From positions 107,566,547-107,630,546 of the forward strand of contig JACSVZ010000002.1 in the NCBI GenBank assembly GCA_014706295.1: a DNA stretch of 64,000 nt. The letters are read 5' to 3'. Both the position numbers and the translations under genes were made by a program. Positions 1-12,600 of this stretch are shown here, piece after piece (within the stretch, counting starts at the first letter, position 1; each line of letters opens with the position of its first letter). The stretch is from Lycocorax pyrrhopterus obiensis (lineage: Eukaryota > Chordata > Aves > Passeriformes > Paradisaeidae). The notes beneath the pieces were generated by a model. The model was not told the origin of the DNA. It saw nothing but the letters and a program-made list of their open reading frames with translations, and did no database searches.

Positions 1-1078
1 AGCCATATAGAGTCAGGAGATATGACTTTTCTAATGCATTTTATATTAGATCCATATATTGTGGATGTAGAAGAAAAATTGTGGGAGAATCCAAGGTCTT
101 CTCTGATGCTAAGCAGAGCTTTAGAACTAACATTTATATACAGGATAATTACTAAAGGTAGAATTTTGTCTTGACACAAACATTATAAAGCTCTTTACGG
201 TAGATACCACCACAATTTTATCAAATATTATCTCAGTGTACAGAGAAATGAGGTCTAACAGGGAGAGAATTTTAATAGTCTAGCTGATTACTATCTTATG
301 TCTAGATCTTAATATACCCTAATATTGGTAGAACTTCTAATATGCACTCAAAATATTGTCTGTTTTGCAGATAACTTGAGGACCAGTAACTTGTTAACCT
401 GAGTCTTTGAAGTTTTCTAATAATGGAGCTCTTTAAATTGCACTTTGTTGGCAGGGGAAATAAGCTTGGGAGGATTGAGGTGTTTCTGCCTTTTGAGCTC
501 TGCTGGCTCTGTAGCCGTACCACAGCATTTACTCAGCACAGCAGGTTGCAGTGCAGAGGTCCCCAAGCTAGCAAAAGAGATTTAAACTCCAGAGCTGGAA
601 GACGTATAAATGCAGAGATGACTGTGATTGCTCAGAGGTAATAAGCCCTGCTAAAAGGCAGATCTGTTTAGCTGAGACAGCTCTGTGCTGATCCTGCTGC
701 TCTTTTGGAAAATATGTATGTTCAACACCCCAGTTCACAGTGCAGTTGTACCAAGTTGCTCAAAGGTCTCTAATGCAACACTCCACCAGGCTCTGACGAC
801 TTGCTTGTAACTGCAATACTCTAAAGAAAGGTACAAGATGAAGCTTGTTGGTAGAAAGAATCATATTCCTTTCGACAGATCTTGTCCTGTTCTATGCAAA
901 AATGGGAGCAATTACCTTAGAAAATGAAAGACAAAGTCTGCTTGAGAAATAAGAGATGTATTTTATAGTATTCACTCACTGAAGATTCAGGCAGCTACTT
1001 ATACGAAAGGCTATGGTGCCTGCAGATTCAATTCTGTGAAACGTTCTTTGTGCAGTTCCTAAAGGGCAGACTTTGCTT

Positions 1079-1110
1079 TAAATAAATAAATTAATTAATT
1101 AATTAATTAT
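1079..1110. repeat. AAAT/AATT tetranucleotide microsatellite
   Basis: Two to three AAAT units run directly into about five AATT units. This is an ordinary short simple repeat and is probably length-polymorphic. It has no coding content. Confidence 0.85.
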
Positions 1111-1400
1111 CATCAGTATGGTATGAAGTCGTCCATGTCTGAAAAAGATTGCTCCCCTTCAATACAAATATACAAGATTAAACAAGATTAAAAAAAAATC
1201 TGTCATTCTCTTATGTTTATTTTTTATACTATATAGAAAATCCCCATTTGCAACTTGGGAGCTGTTGCCCTTGTCCTGTATGTCTGTGTCCTAAATGGGT
1301 GTCAATGACACTCTGATGATTAGCAGTCAACATTTTACAGGCATTAGCAGAAGGAATTCATTATACCACTATTCAAAGACTACACTGACACAAAATGAAG

Positions 1401-1464
1401 TTTATTATTGTTATTATTATCATCATCATTATTATCATTGTTATTATCATTGTCATTATTATTG
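1401..1464. repeat. Imperfect TTA/TCA trinucleotide microsatellite
   Basis: TTA, TTG and TCA triplets alternate for about 64 bases. Because the period is three, one frame stays open and reads as Tyr/His-rich peptide, which is an artefact of the repeat and not a gene. Confidence 0.85.
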
Positions 1465-3949
1465 CTCCAAGGTTTGACAGCTGAGCTTCAACATCTGGTA
1501 TGTTTTCTTTCTGATTGCTTAGAGGACCTTTTTTTCTAATACTCTCCACATTTTAAAACAATATGTAATTCAGTATCTGTGAACTAATAATCATCCCCTT
1601 CAACTTGTGATAATTGGTTTATGGAGATTGTCATGTCTTAGATTCAGTTTGGTGATCTGTCTGACAACCACTACATGTTGTAGTCCATCTTTAAAAATCA
1701 ATAGGGTCAGGACTTAACTCTGGGACAGTACATGTTTATTTTTGTGGTGAACGGTTGTATGATTACATCAAGTTCCATGATCTTCACCTGCACTCCCACT
1801 CCATTTTCTTTCCGTTCCATGGGGATAATTGGAAAAACAAGCAGCAAAGGAAAGGGATTTTTTTTTTTGGCAATAAGATAAATACATGGTTTGTGTTTCC
1901 AGAGAAAACTAAAAAATTACTCCATAGAAGTGAATTCCTCTCTTGGAATATGACAGAATTGTGGAGCATTTTATTATCCTACTACCCAGTTTAAGCATAA
2001 GTTAAAACCTCAAAAATTTATGACAGAGTAAAAAACAAATAAATCTAGTTTTACCTCTTAAAAGAATTGACTGTTTTCTGAAAGCTTTGGTGTGAACAAC
2101 CTAATACCAGAGCATGGTTGTTACCTTTTTAAGTGCTCCTCCATTCTCCTTTCCCAGGACCTCAAGGACACAAATTAAACAGTGTAGGGAGATAACATTT
2201 GAATTTATGCATGCATTAGAGAGTAAAAGACAATAAATAAATAAATAAACAAAACTTCAGACATTTTCTTAACATAGATTTCCTTAGAGTTGAATCACTT
2301 TGAATCAAAGTGCTGATAATACCATACTGAACTGCATAAGTCAGTTCTGTGCGATATGTTTATATAGTAAAGATGAGGTTTATATGTATGTATAAATATA
2401 TATCTAGTCCATCTGGGTATCTATACTTCATCCTTCTTTGAAATTGTGAAAGGTCACAAAGAGACAAGATTGGACATAGGAGCTATAATTCTGAGGAACT
2501 GGTTGCAAGAACTAAAATCTAATAACTTAATTTAGATATATAAATGTCAAACCAAAGAGTAAAATATTCTTTCTTTTCTTTCTACCCTCCATTCCTGTGG
2601 TTTTCATTAGCATTTTTTGCCTTGCATAATTATTAGGTGCTTTGTCTGTATCTACACTACAGTTTTTAAAACCACTCCAAAATAATGATGATGCCAAATT
2701 TGCCATATTCATTTAGGCATTTTATCAACCCAAAATCACCTCCTAAGCTTGTCCATATCGATAGCCACCCTATACTTAATCTAAACTTAATCTGATCTCT
2801 GAGCAGATTTACAGAAGAATATTGCTAGCAATTCAGCAGAATTAATCTTGTCCTAATCTTGTCCTGTACTTGTCATTAAATACTTGATATTCTTTACGAT
2901 TTGAAAGGTCAAATTTCAGCATTTCTGGAGTTTGGTTTGTGGTTTGTTTGGGTTTTTTAAATTCAACTTCAGAATTCTTTTTTCATGTCTTAATTGTTAG
3001 GCTATTTATAAGAAGCATTTAGTTATTACAGTTATATCCTGGGGTTTTTTATATTTTTTGATGTGTGAATGTTCAGCATCTTAAGGAACAGAGAATTTTT
3101 TTCAATGGCATGATAGAGTTTTCCTTCATCTCCAGAATCTCCACTGCTCATTTACACTACATGTCTGATAACTTTTTCAACTTACCTGAAGGGTACTTCT
3201 GCTGAGTAGAGGCACTCCAAGGCAAAATCAATCTTCCTAATGGCGGAGAGAATTGTGCCACCTTACTTGGTATTACAGGTTATTTAGTATAAACATATGT
3301 GTTCCCATTAAGGGCCATTCACATTCAACTAAAATGAGTCACTTGTGTAAGAAGTTTTGTTTATAAATCTGAGGCTAATTTCCCTAGTCTATTCTGCATG
3401 TGCCATGTGGTATAAAATTGTACAAATGTCAGCATGCAGCCTCACAATACATTTCTCTGAGAGCAAAATGTAAAGTCATTATGCAGTATATTTCTCAGCA
3501 GAATTATAAATAAATAGAACACGGAAAATAAAATAAGTTTGAGGTGAAAACTTCCACTGCATATCTGTCAGTTAAAAATGCAAATATTTCTTCTGTAACA
3601 GCAAGCCACTCACATGGTGGTTATATTAATATACAGTTAATGCAGATTATATTAATTATGTGCACAGATATTTACCCTGTTGGTTGAAAGGATCCATTCC
3701 CCCTGGCTTTTATAGTTGACTATATATATGTGACCACATGCACAAGACTGTATGTGCCATGGTTGTCTTTGTGTGAAAGAACATTCTTGCACAACACAGT
3801 GGGATGGAGTCAGTCAGGTTTTTCAACTTCCTTGGAGGTGCCCTCTTTCAAGCTAGAGTCACTTTAAACTGTAATAGTCAGAGAGGAGAGTTTTGAATTT
3901 CAGAAAATGTTTGGTCTATATTTTTGGTTGTCTTTTATGTGCTAAAATC

Positions 3950-4680
3950 TGTGGAATTTGCAGCCTTCCTCAACCTGCCTGAGCATCTTGTGGTGCTCAG
4001 TGTTCACCCAGCTACAACTGTGCCAGCACTACGTGATGAAAAGGATAAGTTTGCAGAAGGAAGGAGGAAGGGGATGGGGGGATGATACAGGCATGAAAAT
4101 CTGGGATCCACACATCCACTCACCTGCAGACCCTGCAATGTCCTTTGTGACCTTGCTGCAGCAGCAGTGCCCCAGTGTACCCATGCACACTCTGGCTGCA
4201 GCACACAGGGAGTGTCCTCAGCTACGGTACAGGCACACAAATCATTGTGCTATCTCCTCACTTTATGAGCTGTCCCCTGACCTACCAGTATGAGGCTGTC
4301 CTGGAGGCCACTTCAGGACACTGCCTGACTCCTTGTATTAGCAGCATTGTAAGCACAGGATTGCCAGCATTAGCTTTGCTAGCCCAGGACTGGGGCTTTG
4401 GCAGCAGTGATAGTGCAGTCTGGAAGGAGTTTTCCTCTTTGTTTTCACCAGACCATTTTCTACTCGTATTTCTGGTGGAGGAGATCCCCATTGCAGGTGG
4501 GGGCTGTTTCTTGTTAAAATTTAACACATATGGGCTGTTCAGTATCTCCCAGCAGGGAGAGCCTGGGCTTGGACAGGTACCAACAGGGACTGTAAGATGT
4601 CTGCCATGGGTCTCAGTGGTATCTGGCATACGAGCCACAGCATTTGTCTGTGAGGCTGGCTAGCCAGTATAGTGCGTTTG
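3950..4680. other. GC-richer island with unassigned open frames
   Basis: This block is visibly richer in G and C than its flanks. It holds the longest open frame in the window outside the pentanucleotide tract (4175-4663, plus, 162 codons), with a 118-codon frame on the opposite strand (4282-4638) and a 111-codon plus-strand frame (3958-4293). I recognise no protein family, signal peptide or domain in any of them, and long frames on both strands are expected where stop codons are depleted by base composition. It could be a decayed retroelement such as an LTR, or a non-coding transcript. I do not call it a gene. Confidence 0.4.
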
Positions 4681-7600
4681 ACTAGTGTTGTCTGGCAAAT
4701 TTGAATCTCTCAGCACATGTGGTTGCATGTGCTGAAGTGTGATGTCAGATCATAGGCTCCAGATGAAAGCACCACTCAGAAGCCAAACCACTGGGAGAGG
4801 CATTGCAAATATTATGGCCTCTGCTGAAGGTATGCATATTGTCTTTAGTGAGTCTCATAGAAGAGTTTTGGAGAGCAGAAACCTCTAATTGTTGTGACAG
4901 CAGAGGCAGTGTAGAAAAAGGAAACTTCTAGGCATATACACCTTGTTTTGGGGAGCTTTTGATGGCATTGAAAGCTGGCCTGTTTGTAGATAAACCAGGG
5001 TCGTGTAGTAAAAGAAGCTGAAATGTGAAGATGAGCTGTTGTAAACCTCACAGACCTGCTTCTTGGGATAAGTGTACAGCCCGGGAAAACTCCTAGAGCT
5101 CTCAATTCCAGCTTGAATGCACCCATGAAGTCTGTGGGCCTGCACAGTCAGGAGGTTCAGGGGCAGCAGTTAAGCCACTTTTGTTACACCAGTAGGTAAA
5201 TCTTCAAACCTAGATTCACTAAGCCAATGACAAAGCTTGACTTCTATGTGCTGCTATAAGTACTGCAAGAAAACGGTGCAAGAAAATCCAGTGAAATTCT
5301 TTATTTCTGTCACCTGTGTTTAAATCTGATCATGTCCTGCACAGACTCCCTTATATGCTATCAGTTCTGAGAGTTCATACTATTCCTGTAATCCATACAG
5401 AACTTTATATGACAGTGTTTGAAATCAGTCTTGAAAAGAGGAGCCAAATAAAGACAGTACATACCAGAATGAAGTTGTTAATTACAGCTCTCAAGGTTAT
5501 GAAATCACTGAAAAAGTAAATGTTAAAATTAGGGTTGTACTTTTGTTGTAAACTATATGATGCAATTTTTACTTACTTTGTCACACTATTTATTTTTTTT
5601 TCCAAAATATGATTGCATCACTGAATAAAGGGGCCTTTTTTACAGATGAATCAGAGTAATATAGTCAAGGCATTTTTTTCGCCACAGTTGCAGAAAAAAT
5701 ACTGTAAGGTCATGCTGTAATGCCCTGCTTGGTGAGTTTACTTAAAAGGGAGCTAAGGTACCTCTTTTACCTGAGGGGGTGCAAAGGAGAGCTTGAAAAA
5801 AGTTCTCAAGTGGCTAGAGAACAAAACTATAATGGCAGACTTTAAAAGATCAGTAACTTAGCAAAATTTAAAGCAAACATTCAATCAAAAAAAAGCATTT
5901 CACAAAGCACTGACTTAGCAAACTCTAACCCCCATCCAACCTTAAATTTCTCAGATTTCAAGAAGAAGAAATCAGGAGAAGAAAAGGAGAGGGAGAGAGA
6001 AAAAGAGAGATGTAGCTACTAGCCTTGGATCCAGCATTGTCTCAGCTGCCATAAAATCCAAGGAAAGTAGGAACAAACCATGTGAATCTTTGTGCAATGG
6101 TTTTCATCTGCTCTGTCCTCCTGTGGCCACCACTTTCCTGTGGATATGGCTTCTGATCATCTGGCCACTCTGGGGCTACATTGAGGCCTCAGAGGTTGGC
6201 TGTGGGGAACTGCTTCAGGTTTGCCTGTGACCGAGAGCTGCTCTAGAGGCTCCAAAGAGGACAGGGTGTGGGGAAGAACATCTTCCCACTTTTACAGAAC
6301 TTGTCTTGCCCCTTCCCACACACACACACACTCTCTTTGGTTGTTTTGAGCGAGTAATCATTTTCTCCAGTCTCTCACACATGCAATTAAAGACTGTCAT
6401 AAAACATTTGTTGAAAAGGCAACTTCAATTATGACATTTCTTAACTTTCTATTATTAAATTAAAAGTTCTTGATGTACTCATATAGTAGCTTTTTCTGTG
6501 CACTTATTTCCCACTTTAGCTTTCTTTTTTTTGGTTTACTTTATTATGTAGTCAAAATGAATTTAGTTTGCCTAATTAGAATACATACAAGCCTATATCA
6601 TCTTTAGAAATGGAGAATTTTCAGTTTAAATGTGCAATAATTAAGAGCAAATGGGAATGAGTATTTAAAATAGTGACAGCTCTGTATTTTAAAATGTTGG
6701 TATGCAGTTGTTTGGTTATAGAGAACAAGAAAGGAAAGCTGGAAAGGTGCCAATAAAAACACACTTACTGAGAATTTTGCTTTTATCTTGACGATCAAAG
6801 GAACCCACGATCTTCATCAAGAATTCAGATTGAAAGTGATGAAATTATAATGCACATTGCAGATGATAAGCAAAGTAATTGTTTAGCAATTTGTGGGAAG
6901 GTGGAGAGCTTTTGTGAGAGCAAATGAAGACAAAACATGAAGCCCAACCACTTGCTTAGAGTCTGCCAGAGGTTATATCTTGAAATGTGGAAGGGTAACA
7001 GCCACTATATATTCTATCAATATATTCTTCAACTGAAACCATAGTCATATCAAAAATAAGGATGTACTGTTGCATAACTGGCACAACTATGGACGTCTGA
7101 TCTTACTAATGTCTCTGTAATTAGTACAGACTATAAAAACAAAGGAATAAAGAGCACAGTTTGTATAATGAGTTAGACTGTTCAACCCTGACTTTTGGCA
7201 AGCACTTACCCAAATATTTCCACTGCATACTCTCTCGGAAATAATTAATGTGTAATAGTATGACTTCTTTTTTAACAACACAGTTTGGCCATTTCTAATA
7301 TTTATTACACAGCTTAGTCAAGAATGCCCATACATACCAGAGAAGTTCACAGTTTCTGTGTTTGCTCCCGGTTTGTCCTACATGAAACCGGAATGAGAAA
7401 ATGTGATACAAGTGCCAATATGCCTCTCTCCCCCACAGTATTATAGCATTGATGGTGATGATAAAAAGATGTAAATCCATCCTAAAATGTACAGAGGTTT
7501 AAGATAGGAGGGATTTCTAAAAGCAAGCCTTCTGCACCTGTGCTGAAAAAGGAGGTTTAAAGTAAATCCAAGGCTCTACATCAGCGAATGTAAATGCTGT

Positions 7601-9036
7601 ACTTCTATTGACTCAAAGAACTGCTCCTACTTATGCCAAAAGTTAATTTGTCTTCAAAGTACTATTCAAAGGTTTGATCTCCCATTGTTAAATGAAGAAA
7701 TGGAGTTTAAGGATTAAATTTATTTTCCCTTTACACTGATTTTTGTGTAGTTCAGTAATTCTGAAGGATTTGGGGTTTGCTCATAACAGCATGAGCTTCT
7801 TTACATTACAGAACTTAATATTATATCCCTAAAACTTCAGAGACTAGTTGAATGACTGAATCTTAATAGTGGCTACTGTCCTCACAGTAAGAATACACAT
7901 AATATTCATAAACTGCTCTCACCAGATAGTAATTTTGTTTGCGGTTTGTTTTAAATGAGCTGTTTAAAATTCTGTAATTAATTCAGTAAACACGGAAAAA
8001 ATGACAGATGGTTATGATAAAGGAACTTAATGCCTCATGGAAACAAGTCAAACCACAATCAGTAACAGATGTTTTTTGCAAACCCAGATTGTGTGTGTGC
8101 ATGTATCTGTGTGTACATATTACACATATATATATATGTACATAGTAGAAATATGGATTTATGTATGTATATTTATGTGCGTGTCTATCTGTATCCGTAA
8201 ATGTTACTTGAACACTTTCCCCACACTGTTGCACTTACACCGTTCCTTAGTGCCGTGATGACCACATTTATTCCTGTAGTCATACTAAAGACTTCTATCA
8301 GGGACAATTCCTTAAATTGTCATTAGTTTAGAAATCATTTACAGATAGCACTTTTGGTGACTTGTTCATATGTTAGAAATATATGGTTCTCATTTCAGGA
8401 CAAAAAATCAAAGCAATAATTTCAAATATTGTTTTTTTAATACTATATAAAATTGGTTTCTGAAATGAAGTTACTGGAGGACACCAGTGGAACTGATCTG
8501 GTGTTTAATAGTAGCCAGAATAATCATTACATTACAGACATAAGGTAACAGTAACCTAGAGTCAGTGAGGGGACAGTACCACTGGCAATCGTTGTTTTTC
8601 AGCATTATCAATTAAAGATCAAAGCACATACTTCATACCATACATAAATACACATTTTTAAATTAATAATCATAATCTCACAGAGTAAACTTGACAGATA
8701 AAACACAGCTAAAGAGGGATTGGGCATTTTGTGACAATTTTTACTATATTAGGCTGCAATCTCTAATGTCATTAATCTTGCATTCAGACTTGTATTCTGA
8801 CAAACCCCTTCCCTTGAAGGGGGATGTCATGAGAGAACCAGTCCTTACTACAGGCTTGGGACCATTTAAGCCTGTCCTGAACAAGAAACATAGGTATTCA
8901 GGGACTGCTGATTTCATCGTTAGACTTTGTCAGTCTTTAAGAGGCTGAGAACATGATCTGGGTATACACTCTAGACAAGACCCAGATCCAGATCTGTTTA
9001 ATAGCAGCATGCGTGCCAGGCCTTCTGCTCACACAC
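4681..9036. other. Unassigned AT-rich non-coding stretch
   Basis: No gene or recognisable interspersed repeat was found. A short CA tract lies near 6317-6331 and a TG/TA-rich simple repeat at 8090-8170. The segment around 6020-6300 is somewhat GC-richer but has no supported identity. Confidence 0.5.
8090..8170. repeat. TG/TA-rich dinucleotide simple repeat
   Basis: Imperfect TG runs pass into an alternating TA run of about 12 bases near 8126-8138 and then ATGT-type repeats. Alternating purine-pyrimidine sequence of this sort is common in vertebrate intergenic DNA. The two overlapping open frames here, one on each strand, are low-complexity artefacts. Confidence 0.7.
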
Positions 9037-9634
9037 TGTTGGGAGGAAAGGGTTAAAACTGGAAGATTTGACAAAGAGGAGGGAATAGTTTCACTCTAAG
9101 TGACCCTGCAGCTGGGAATCCTAAAAATATTGGTGTTTGTTATGCCTAGTGTTGTTCATCCTCTGCCTGTTTTGAGAAGTAGAATTCTGGTGTAGAGACA
9201 CCACACTTTCACAGACATGCTTGAGCCTCCTGCTGGGAGAAAGAGAGGGCATGAAAGCACAGCCTTGTGAGGCATGAAACTGTGTGAGTGAAACCTTTTG
9301 TTGTGTTGGGGCAGGCAGTGGCCCCTCCTACCCTTCTGTGCTCTAGGATGAACCGAGCCTAATGGAGCCTGTGTTCCTCTGTGTCTCTGTCCGCAGGGAC
9401 GAGCTGATCCTAATGGAACCTACGTTCTCATGTGTGTCTTTTCACTAGGATGGACTAAGCCTAACGGAGCCCATGCCCCCATGTGTCGCTGTCCACTGGG
9501 ATGAGCTGATCCTAACCTGTGCCGCCACTTGTCTCTGCCACCCGTTGTTAGCAAGGTAATGAAATAAAGCTACGCTTTGCATTTCAGTGGTGGCTTCGTG
9601 ATGGTGGCCCTGGTTACCTGTATGTGTCAGTCCA
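9037..9634 (+). mobile_element. Solo LTR of an endogenous retrovirus-like element
   Basis: The element begins with TGTTGGG and ends in CA. It is flanked by a candidate 5-bp target duplication, CACAC (9032-9036 and 9635-9639); this is weakened because the right copy lies in a CA run. A poly(A) signal AATAAA is at 9563-9568, as expected for the R region of a plus-strand LTR. An internal array of about 51-bp repeats fills 9346-9540. No primer-binding site, gag, pol or env follows, so this is a solo LTR produced by recombination between the two LTRs. A 5-bp duplication would fit ERVL-type elements, but the family is not proven. Confidence 0.6.
9346..9540 (+). repeat. Four diverged ~51-bp tandem repeats inside the LTR
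   Basis: Four consecutive units start at about 9346, 9396, 9448 and 9498. Each opens with GGATGAACC-, GGGACGAGC-, GGATGGACT- or GGGATGAGC-like sequence and then carries CCTAA followed by a TGTGT-rich stretch. Units one and three resemble each other, as do two and four, which suggests duplication of a roughly 102-bp pair. Tandem repeats in the upstream part of LTRs often act as enhancers in retroviruses; that role is only inferred here. Confidence 0.75.
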
Positions 9635-12600
9635 CACACACACACCTTCCCCCTGTTTCTCTTTGCAGAAAGGAGTTGGACCAAAGTCACAATAAGAAGG
9701 TTGCTGGCTTGGAATATCAAAAATCCAGAGGTATGTAGTGACTGGCTGTACTTTGCAGACAGTAGGTGTTCTGAACTGATGTGATTTCCTCTGTGACTCT
9801 AGACTCTTCCAGCACAGCCAAGGTTCAATACTGCCTGTGAAGATCTTTTCATCCACATACATTGACACTGAATGCCTATTTGTGATGTTGGAGAGAAGGA
9901 AACAAAAATGAATGATTTCATTTAAATTCTGACACTTCTAAATCTGAAGAACTCACTTGAGCTACAGATAGAATACAAGCTCCTAGCTATCAGAGAAAAA
10001 TACAATCAGGTGGGAAATACTTAATCAAAAATTCCTTTTGAGGATCACAACAACAATTAAGTAAAGAACTCTTTGAAAATAATTGTCAAATATATGAGTT
10101 AAAAAAATACATGTCTGAGTAAGGATCTTCAGGTATTTTAGATTATACCCATTTATTCAATTTATTCATGTATCACAGGAAAGTGCTCAGGGTTTACTTC
10201 AGAGAGCAAAAGTTATTTTTTAGTATCTTTATATTGTGACAATGCTGTCTTTATATGGTTTCCCTGCTTTTAGATTTTTTTGTCTTGGACTTTGTTGTTC
10301 CTGTGATGCACAGAGTAATCAAACACTCAAGGATCTGAGGAGGGTTAAGTATCTGTCAAGTTATTTAATGTCCTAAGCAAAGGAGCTCACTATTACAGAG
10401 ATATAGTTTATAAGAGAACAGAGAGGTTATGAAGTCAATACTTTTTTCAGGAACTACACATGCAATAACCTCATCTGGAATAAACTCACAGGAGCTGTTG
10501 CCCAACTTTACAGAGAAATTGAATGGCAATGCTCAAAAACAAGGATGCTGCAAAATCACAGAATTATTGCTATAAATCAGCGGAAGAAGTGGGATGCTCG
10601 GTTGTGAGAGCTGATTGTCTCTGAGCTTGCATAACCAGCTCCGTCTGGCTCTTAGCTTAATCATTAGACCAAACATTATGCTGTTTTGTGATGTGGATCC
10701 TATCTGGATTTCTAGCTTAGTTTTTGTCATGCAAAAGATGCTGCAAGGCTTGAAGTAATCTCACTGAAATGAATAACTCATTTGAAAGTGAATGGAATAG
10801 AGACCTGTCTTGGAAACGCTTAAAGATTTCAGAAGACTACATTAAAATACCACACAAAGGGTCCTCTCAATTGTACTAGAGGTTTTACAAGCATGTAGGC
10901 CCTCCAGATGGAATCCATTAGAGTCAAGGAGATTTGAATCGGAGATATAATCATTCTTCTAGAGAGTTTGTGCAGTAAACAGACAATACTGACAAGAATG
11001 ACAGTGCCTCACGTATGTGAATACCCATGAATAAATTTCATAGACATTCACTGATGAGACTGGATTAGCACTCAAGACCTGCCTCCAAAAGTGTTTGCAA
11101 ATGCACAGTTTTATAGGTTGTGATCATTGTGAAAACACATGTTCGGATTCCGTAATGTATTTTATAGAGGCTGAGGCACAACATAAAAAGCAAAGGCAAA
11201 CAAAATCACATTGTAACATTGTACAGAAAAAAGTGGGACTAACACCACAAAATAAGCATTGACAATTTAAAAAGTTACATTTGAAATTGTTAAACTGGTG
11301 ATCTGCACATTGCTTCATGGAACCGTCTAAAGCTAAAGGAGTATGCTGATTTCTCTCTCACCTCAACATTCTCAGAGAAATCACCTCCAGCACATGCTAT
11401 AAAGATATCCTACTTTCTCTTCTCTCAACCTTTGAGACCCCAGCACTGACCATATGACAAGCAGTGAAACTCAGGCAGGTCACAGGGTGGGCCTGGAATC
11501 CTGCTGTCTTGACCGTCTCCAAGGATCTTTGGACTAAACTTTCCCATTAGGGAGCAGACCCCTAGTTGCAATCCCACATTTCTCTTCCATGAAGTGACCT
11601 AGATGTCAGATGGACCCAGCCAAAGGATGCCTGGCATGCAGAGTGACCGGTAAGCAATATCTCAGTGAAGCACAGCAAAGAAGTGAGAGGAGAGCTTGGC
11701 AGATGGGCAGAGTGAGTCTGGAGCTGATCTTCTGGTACCTTCAGTGTCTAAGAGCTGGCAGGCAGCTGTTTGCCCGGTGGCATTCAAGAGAGAATTTTTC
11801 TTTTTTTTTTTTTTTAAATGTATAACTGTTGGCTAATCAAATTACCATTTAAAACTACTCCTACTCCTCCTGCTGCTGCCACTACCAGTACTGCTATTAT
11901 TATTGCTCCTACGAATATTAATCTGCATTTTATGATCACATTCTTGTATACAGTATTTTTACTATATCAGGATTGATATTGTGCTCTGAAATAACATACT
12001 TCATCAAGACAATGAGGTTTTTTTTATTTGGTTAACATGTGTTTCTCTTTGATTAATAACTGTGCAAACTATGTCTTACATAAAAATTTTAATTTCATAA
12101 ATGATGTCAATCTTCTGCTTATCTATCCTGATATGCTAATAGAATACAGAGAAAATTAATTAAATTTGATATAAAACTTGAATCTGTGTATTTTGGCTTT
12201 TGTTCACCTCAGAATCTTTTAATTCTTCATATATATTTAGTTGGAGATTGCCACAAAGTTTAAAAAATAACAATCAGAGTATATTAAATGATAAAACTAT
12301 AAGAAATTAGAAAGCAAGAAAATTTTTCTGTGGAGGATTTGAAACCCTATGCCATGTTTTTCTTCCTTTCTCATTTCTATGAATGCTACAAGATGCAGGA
12401 AATGCCATAATGCTCTTTTCTTACAGGTTTTCAAAGTATCCTTTAGAATTTACCCTCCAGGATAGAAAATCCTCTCTTGAATAAAAAGAATTTTAGAACT
12501 CGTGGATGGTGGTTTCTCTTTTCCTTTGAATCGTTATCTAAATTTTAAATAAGTCTCTAAATTATAAAGCTCACATTCTGGGTTTTTAGTTAAATAACTT

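Larger units (their letters stand above)
1..3949. other. AT-rich non-coding stretch with simple repeats
   Basis: I see no gene here. All open frames are under 80 codons, often overlap on opposite strands and carry no domain I recognise. The sequence is AT-rich and mostly unique, with short tetranucleotide and trinucleotide repeats listed separately and an AAAT repeat near 2233-2250. No interspersed repeat was recognised, although old fragments could be too diverged to see by eye. Confidence 0.6.

Noticed and set aside
4175..4663. 162-codon open frame as a gene
   Set aside because: No recognisable domain, a long antisense frame overlaps it, and composition alone depletes stops. Kept only as a finding.
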